Shown: piece by piece, positions 57,442-64,000 of the stretch
Layout: the number at the start of each line of letters is the position of its first letter
How positions within the stretch are numbered: the stretch's first letter is position 1
Origin: Camellia lanceoleosa
Taxonomy: Eukaryota; Streptophyta; Magnoliopsida; Ericales; Theaceae
Assembly (NCBI GenBank): GCA_025200525.1
Contig: CM045758.1
Location: forward strand, 167,488,261 to 167,552,260
Length of the DNA: 64,000 nucleotides
Direction: 5' to 3'
Translations under genes and position numbers: made by a program
The notes under the pieces: model-generated
Database searches by the model: none
Told to the model about the DNA's origin: nothing
Seen by the model: only the letters and a program-made list of their open reading frames with translations

Positions 57442-60400
57442 TGTAGACACCCCATTTTTTAACGACCTTAAGACTCAGACGTCATCGTTTGTGCACCCGA
57501 TGATTGTGCATGTTTGTGCTTGTTTTGAGTGCCTGAAGGTCTCGGCCGAGCGCCTTGTCTTTGAGCCTCTAAACTCTCTGTGTTTTCACCTTGTTTTTGG
57601 GCCAAACCTTGGTGCCTCTTGCCTGGAGGAAGGGAAGGCCTTGTCGGCCACCTTGGGTGGCCGGTCGGCTAGGGGAGGTGGCCAGTCAGCCACCTAGAGT
57701 GGCCAACGGCCGTTTTTCTCCCTTTTCAGATATTTTGTGTGCCAGTTGTTGGTCACTGAAGCCATCCTCCAGACACGTGTATGGAGGGATGGAAACAAGC
57801 CTTAGGCTTGTATTTCTATATAAGGGGAGGTCCCTTCCCCTTTTGAGGGGTTCAGAAATTTTGGAAGCAAAATTTTCACTCTTTCTCTCTAGAATTCTCT
57901 CTCTCTCTTTCTATTTAGTGCTTGAAAGTGAGCTTTCTTCACATTTTTGCATACAACCCCTTAACCAAATTAGACTAACTTGTTGCTGAGGTGCTTGAAG
58001 GTCTTATTTAGGTTGTTGAAGGTTGGTTTTGGCTCAGAAGTTGCTTCTTTGCTGCTGTGCTTCAAAGGTAAGGCTTTATTCTCTTTAAAGCTTTATTTAG
58101 TTGCTTATTTGGCCACCTTTGCATGCTGCTTTTGGCCTACTTTTCAACTAAAGAAACCTCTATTTTTAAGGTTTAAAAATGTTGGTTTTAGGCCTTTTTG
58201 GAGTTAGGGGTGGTCCACCCTCTTTTGTAGCTTGTTTACTAAGCTTTGTGCCATCCTTTAAAGCTTTTAAAACAATCTTTTTTTGGCCTTTTAACTACTG
58301 AATTCCAGGGAAATTTCAGTGGTAGAAAGTTGGTTTTGAGGTCCCAAATAGGAGGGGGTGGCCCCCTCTCCTTGTGTTTTGTTTGCATATGCTGATGGCC
58401 TAATAAGTGAGCTTCTATTTCTACCTTTTTGAAGCTTAGTTCAAGCATGTTTTAGGCTTTATTTTGACCTACTTTAACTCTGTTTTTTGGCTGGTTGGGT
58501 TAATTCTTGCTTGCTTTTTGTACTTGTAGTGCAATCATGCTTACTAGCCTTGAATCCCTAATGAGTTAGTTTATCATTCTAGCTTGTGTTAGCTTAACTC
58601 CAGCACATTTTTGCTACTGATTTTCTATGCTTTAGCTCTATTTTGGGTAGTCTTAGTCATATATGCTTTGCTTTGTATAGTTGTAGTGTAGTTGGCATTT
58701 ACTAGCTTTGTGTTTTAGGCCCTCTAGCATGCCTTATTTGTGATGTTTACATGGTATGGCATCATTTAGTATGTAATTTTAGAGCATATACCTCTGTCAC
58801 ACTCTCACCTTTATCGCTCTTTAATTGCTTTTGAGAGTTGTGCCTTATGCCTTGCTTGCGAGCCAACATGTGCGCATGATCTTCTACTCTCTTGTGCCTT
58901 AATTTCAACATGTTTAGGCCACTAATTTGGCATGTTTTAGGTCTATCCATAGCTGGTTTGGTTGTTTGAGCTTGATATTACATGCTTTTAGTGTAATACA
59001 CTTCACTAGCTTTGATATCTTTGGCCTTTAACATGTTGTGCATATGTTGATTGCATGGTTTAGGGTCTTTAGCATGCCATTTCAGCATTTAAAAGTCTGC
59101 CACCTCCCTCCATTCTTCACTTTTTAATTCACTTTTGAAAGTGCTCTGGAGCCTCTTGTTGGCTTGAATGTGAATTTGAGGTTCTCATGCTCAATGGTTT
59201 TAACCCTTTCTTGGGGGTTTCTACTAACCAACAGCATGAGACCTCTTTCATGCTCAAAACACTTGTGGCTTAGACCATCTCTCTAATTAGAGGACTTTTC
59301 GCATTGGACTTAACCAGTTAAAGGACTAATTGGTAAGCTAAAATCTGTAAATAAGAAATGGACCAAGCAAAACATGTGCAAGATACGGATTTGTGTTGCA
59401 TTGCATGTGTTTGGATCGGACATTAATCCAAACACAAGAAATATGGGACGTTTCATACTTGAAGTGATGAAACGTGTCACATTTCTTGGTCGTCAACACC
59501 CTTGATCATGCATGATGGGGTGGAGGCTCTTTATGTATTGTTTGTGCATTCACTAAGCTTGTACAAGCTTGGTTTTTAGGTCATCATGCACTGAGATGCT
59601 TGGTTGGTGGCTCAAGAGCCAAGTGCCACACTCTTTTGAGCTTGAGACATGATGATGAGAGAGGCAATACACACATTTCCTTGGCTCTGTTGTTCTCTGT
59701 TGCAGCAAAACCAACATTTTGGGAAAAGAGGTAGCCGACAAAGCCGATGGCGAGAGTCACCACTTGCACTACTAGCCGATCGCTCATTGAAGTGGCCGGC
59801 AACCACTTTTGGTGGCTGACCGGCCACCAGTCCATTTTGGTGCAAAAATATTCCTATTTTGAGGCAAAGGCAGTCTGAAGTTGGTACAATGTTTAGAAAA
59901 CAGAGGCGAGTACAAACAGAGACAACTGACAGTAAGGCGATGGATTTTCAGGATGACGCCAACCGAGCATGCATTTCTCTTTCGCCCGCGAGGCCATTTC
60001 ACTGCTCATGATTAGTTTGTGTAATTAATCATTCAATTTGTTTTGTAATATCTTAATTAGCTTAGCGTAGCTAGTTATCCACTTTTCAATGTGTAATAAT
60101 TAATTAGCTTAGAATAGTTAATTAGTTGATTTGTAATAATTAGCTTAGCTTAGTGTAGCTTAGCTTAATCATTCAGACCCTTCTTCGAGATGGCACAATG
60201 TTGTAATAAGCGTGTGTGTGTGTGCGCATGTCTTCCAATCCCACGTCTTTCTCCCTTTTATTTAACCGCTTTTGATGGTTAGTTTAGGGCATATTTCGAT
60301 TAGCATACCTTATGCTCGCATGTTGCATCATTCACTTGTCTTGCATGCACCTAGGCTCGGGGCATCATTCAAACTGCATCGTATTTCAATACCTACTTGA

Positions 60401-61323
60401 ATACATGTATCAAATTATCGCATTCATATGCCATCTTAGATAGCCAAGCCTATTTAACTACATTATTGCATGTGTTACATTAGGCATCTTAACATAGCTA
60501 GGATTATGCACGATTTCGAACTAGCTTTTATTTTGGCTCGGAGTACACTGTAAGTTTTTACGCTTTAGCATACTTGTATGAGTGTGAGTGTTGCCATGAT
60601 AGCATGCTTGCCATGAGGCTATTTGCTTAAGTGATTAACTGCATGAATGCCTGTGGATAAAGGCTTTGTTGCTTGAATTAGAACGGTTCAACAAATGTGA
60701 GTTTTAAGCCCATTTTGAGAAGTAGCAAAATCATGTTTTAAAGCCCACTTTGAGAGTGGTAAATCCGCGCTTTAGCCCACTTGTGAGTGGCATTTTCAAA
60801 CCATTTTAAAAAACAAACATGAATTGTTTTGTTCCAATTCTCGTGATTGAGTTTATACTTGTATATGTGTGCCACATAGTAAAGTCAGATTAATAAATCA
60901 GAATAAGAACACATGTGTTTATAAAAATAACATATCATGTTTAGTAGAGGTCGATCCTTTGATCGGGCGAATGGGGGTGCTCATTTCAGGACCTTCCCCT
61001 CTCATACCCAAGTTCCCGAGTCGAGGCATCTTTGGTGATGACGGACACATGGCCTTTGGCGCGAGTCAGGGTTTCCTAAATTTCCCAAAATAAAATATTT
61101 AGGTGGCAACTCTGTAATTTGGCAAAGCAGTCCATGTTTGGCACTTTTTCATTCAAAATCGATTTTCCAAAACCGATTGCTAGATTTGGACTCTTTGGTG
61201 TTTATTGGTCTCACTTTTCACTTTGTGAGATTAGATTCAGAACCGTGACAGGAGTCCGAACTGTAGTAAGACCAATTCGCGCCTCTCCGAAAAGGGGGGC
61301 GCGCGAAGAAAGTCGGGTCTATA
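57442..61323 (+). mobile_element. Solo LTR (3.9 kb) inside the outer protease
   Basis: Starts TGTAGACACCCC and ends GGGTCTATA (decayed CA). It is flanked by GTCGG (57437-57441) and ATCGG (61324-61328). TATA box CTATATAAGG at 57,816-57,825. It shares blocks with the other Tat LTRs here in reverse orientation, including the PBS-like TGGCAACTCTG (61,104-61,114) and GGCCGGC-like modules (57,640-57,712 and 59,780-59,835). No internal domain of its own is present; the pol sequence to its right belongs to the outer element. Its open frames are not genes. Confidence 0.9.
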
Positions 61324-62455
61324 ATCGGGTTCAATGGAATGCTAACATGGCCACTAGAAGCAATAAATCTAGAGGTGCAGGCGGGCACTAGGAAAGTAAG
61401 CACAAAGTTTACAATAATTGACACCCCCTCTCCTTATAATATTATCTTGGCAAGGCCATGGCTGCACACAATGATGGTTGTTCTCTTAACACTGTACCAG
61501 TTGTTGTGGTTTCCAATGGAGCATGGAATTGAAGAGGTTAGAAAAGATCAAGTGCAGACAAAAAATTGCTCCATAGAAACAATGAAATCTATCTACAATG
61601 TGCGAGAGACAGAAACAGCAGAAATTGAAAACAAGGACATGGAAGTTATAGATGATGTCAGCAAAGAACCAGCCAAGAAGAGTGAGGAAGTCTTGAAGAA
61701 AATCCTGGTCCAAGAAATGGATGAAGAGCGTTTTTTTCTTCTCGGCTCAGGCTTGGCCGAGGATGAAGAGAAGGAGTTGGAAACTTTCTTACGGGCCAAC
61801 ATAGAAGTATTTGCTTGGACACCATACGAACTGCTAGGCATTGACCCCGAGGTCACATGCCATATGCTGAATGTAGACAGGTCAGCTAAACCTGTCATCC
61901 AGTGAGCGAGGAGACCGACATTGATGCATGTTGAGGCAGTTGAGGAGAAAGTGGACAAACTGCTGTAAGCCAAAGCCATTCGCGAGGTGAACTACCCTAC
62001 TTGGCTGTCCAACACTATGGTAGTGAAAAAGAAGAACGGCAAGTGGAAGGTTTGTGTTGATTTCACTAGCCTGAATAAGGCTTGTCCCAAGGACAATTTT
62101 CCACTTCATAAGATTGATCAGCTAGAAGATGCCACTTCAGGACATGGAAGGATAAGCTTCCTGAATGTTTACAGGGGATATCACCAGATAGTAATGTATC
62201 CCCTAATGACGAGAGAACTGCATTTATCACCCTAAAAGGGCTATACTGCTACAGAACAATGCCTTTCGAGTTGAAAAATGCTGGAGCAACCTACCAGAGG
62301 TTAGTAACCAAAATGTTTAGACATCCGATTAGCAAGACAGTAGAAGTGTACATTGATGACGTGGTCGTGAAGACCAAAGAACCTGGGAATCATCTAGCCG
62401 ACTTGAAGGTGGTCTTTGATATCCTGAGAATGTATCAGCTCTGACTTAATGCTTC
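61324..62455 (+). pseudogene. pol: Outer element protease end, linker and reverse transcriptase
   Basis: GFNGMLTWPLEAINLEVQAG and FTIIDTPSPYNIILARPWLH complete the protease. An acidic linker leads to NIEVFAWTPYELLGIDPEV. RT follows with VVKKKNGKWKVCVDFTSLNK, ACPKDNFPLHKIDQL, MPFELKNAGATYQRLV and the catalytic VYIDDVVVKTKE (YIDD). Stops lie near 61,903 and 61,966, a frameshift near 62,220-62,260, and a stop near 62,443. Same strand and family as the gag at 27,424. Confidence 0.9.
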
Positions 62456-63080
62456 GAAATGTGCATTTGGAGTCAGGTTTGGAAAGTTTCTGGGATACTT
62501 AATCAGTAGAAGGGGCATTGAAGCTAGTCCAGATCAAATTAAGGCCATCTTTGACTTGAAAAGTCCGACATCTGTAAAACAAGTACAGATGTTGACTGGA
62601 AGGGCCGCAACCCTGAATAAGTTTATCAGCCAAAGTTCTGATAAGTGCAAACCACTTTTTAGTTTGTTAAAGAAAGCTACAGATTTTTTGTAGACAGAGG
62701 AGTGCGAAGTCGTTTTGGCCGACTTAAAAAAGTACCTGACCATAGCTCCGGTTCTGTCAAATCCAATTCTTGGAGAAGAATTGTTTCTATACTTGGCAGT
62801 TTCAGAGCACGCAGTGAGTGTAGTGATAATCAGAGAAGAGAAGGGAGAACCCATGGCAGTATACTATGTGAGTAAAACCCTAACAAGTGCAGAGACCAGG
62901 TACTTACCCCTGGAAAAGTTGACACTAGCCTTGGTGATGGCTTCGAAAAAACTGAATCTCTACTTCCAAGCCCACAAGATTGTGGTACTGACTGAGCATC
63001 CTTTGAAGTCCCTATTGCCGCAAGGAGATCTAACAAGCTGTGGTAGCTGTAGAGGCGAGTGTTGGGCCAATGTGACTTAG
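62456..63080 (+). pseudogene. pol: Outer element RT connection and RNase H
   Basis: [20 protein letters not shown], then PILGEELFLYLAVSEHAVSV and AVYYVSKTLTSAETRYLPLE and VVLTEHPLKSLL form the thumb/connection and first RNase H. One stop near 62,691 and one near 63,078. It lies directly after the RT frame. Confidence 0.88.
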
Positions 63081-63202
63081 AGTTTAGGCCCAAAACAGCA
63101 ATTAAGGACCAGGTTTTGGCCGAGTTCATAACTAGTTCCATCACATGTCAGACTCCGATGAGCCACGGCTTAGGATGCCCAGGAGAGTAAGAAGAAACCC
63201 AG

Positions 63203-63589
63203 TTGGGGCCAAAGAATCCCACTCAAGCAAAACAAAAAAAAGAAGAGAAACCGAAGCCCTGCGACATCTACATCGGTGACTCCTTCCACCTGTTTGTTGA
63301 TGGAAGTTCAAACCAACAAGGAGCAGGGGCAGGAGTAGTGTTAGTATCGCCAGATGGGCGGATGTTAGAGCAGTCTATTCATTTGAGGTTTAAGGCCTCA
63401 AACAATGAAGCAGAGTATGAGGCACTGATTATAGGGTTGAAGTTAGCAACAGCAATGGAAGCCGATGAGGTGGTAGTCTTCTGTGACTCCCAACTTATTG
63501 CGAATCAGACAACAGGCAAGTATGCCATCCGAGATGAAAGAATGATAGCCTATGTCAAAGAAGTTGTTAGACTGCTAGCATTGTTCTAG
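63203..63589 (+). pseudogene. pol: Outer element archaeal-type RNase H
   Basis: FHLFVDGSSNQQGAGAGVVL, then LRFKASNNEAEYEALIIGLK and VVFCDSQLIANQTTGKY. This is the second RNase H diagnostic of the Tat lineage, with the DGS, E and D catalytic contexts preserved. Sequence to the window end (DDNSHADALANLASAMKL and onward) is the spacer before an integrase not reached in this window. Confidence 0.9.
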
Positions 63590-64000
63590 GATTGCCAGCT
63601 ATAACAGGTTAGGCTAGATGATAACAGTCATGCCGATGCCTTGGCTAACCTGGCTAGTGCAATGAAATTAGGAGAGGCAAGGACAATAATGGTTGATTAT
63701 TTGTCAGGCCCAAGTGTGGAACCACTGATCACAAAGTACAAAACAATGTGTGTGGAGATGGGTCCAAGTTGGGATGGATGCAATAGTGATGTTCCTTAGG
63801 AATCGCAAATTGCCAGACGACTGAAAAGAGACATATAAGACTAGATTGAAGTCAGCTGGGTTCAGCCAAACAGCAGATGGCCACCTCTACAGGAGATCCT
63901 TCATTGGTCTCCTTTTAAGGTGTGTACATCCCTCCCAGGTTTAAAACTTCTTGTATGAAATACGTGAAGGAGTATGTGGAAGCCATCCTGGGAGTAGATC
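63590..64000 (+). pseudogene. pol: Outer element pol continuation, cut by the window edge
   Basis: HADALANLASAMKLGEART and later fragments fit the region between aRH and integrase of Tat polyproteins, with several stops. Integrase and 3' LTR should lie to the right. Confidence 0.7.

Noticed and set aside
57442..64000. LTR at 57,442-61,323 as the 5' LTR of the pol sequence to its right
   Set aside because: No primer-binding site or gag follows. The pol frame to the right is continuous with the protease frame to the left across a 5-bp duplication, so it is a solo LTR.

Overview
This is a nuclear window from a large, repeat-rich plant genome. It is very probably an angiosperm and plausibly a woody eudicot, but the species cannot be read from the sequence. 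The evidence is one spliced host gene with plant-type introns, many miniature inverted-repeat transposons, and long nested Ty3/gypsy LTR retrotransposons of the Tat lineage. I see no rRNA, tRNA, CRISPR array or bacterial-type gene.

Positions 1-26,800 are gene space plus DNA-transposon debris. The only convincing host gene is WDR55 on the minus strand (start codon 16,854, stop 2,264). Its 15 exons sum to 1,062 bases and encode 353 residues. A 7.3-kb gag-only LTR retrotransposon (6,187-13,512, plus strand) sits in intron 6, which is therefore 8.7 kb long. Two introns have unusual donors: AT in intron 7 and GC in intron 11. Around the gene lie several hAT-like elements with readable 8-bp target duplications, MITEs, a 950-bp GGTGG-rich minisatellite inside a fold-back element, and a 103-base A run.

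Positions 26,830-64,000 are a nest of retrotransposons. (1) The outer Tat element is on the plus strand: LTR about 26,832-27,375, gag to 29,244, then protease, RT, RNase H and the extra archaeal-type RNase H from 57,259 to beyond the window. (2) A 28-kb minus-strand Tat element (29,245-57,258, TSD CCTAA/CCTAG) is inserted in the outer protease region. It has 3.4-kb LTRs and a degenerate gag-PR-G-patch-RT-RH-aRH-IN polyprotein. It also has two antisense, intron-containing accessory genes (35,699-38,556, plant mobile domain; 39,229-about 40,500, DUF7745-like) and a 58-bp tandem array next to the 3' LTR. (3) A 4.4-kb solo LTR (40,776-45,167, perfect TSD GAGAT) lies inside that element. (4) A 3.9-kb solo LTR (57,442-61,323, TSD GTCGG/ATCGG) splits the outer protease. 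Removing items 2 and 4 restores a continuous outer reading frame apart from one stop, which fixes the order of events.

The most interesting part is the antisense accessory module of the 28-kb element. Because the genes are antisense to the genomic RNA, their introns would survive reverse transcription. Upstream of them lie GGCCGGC-type repeat modules that also occur in all the Tat LTRs here. Every retroelement coding region in the window is broken by stops or frameshifts, so none looks autonomous today.
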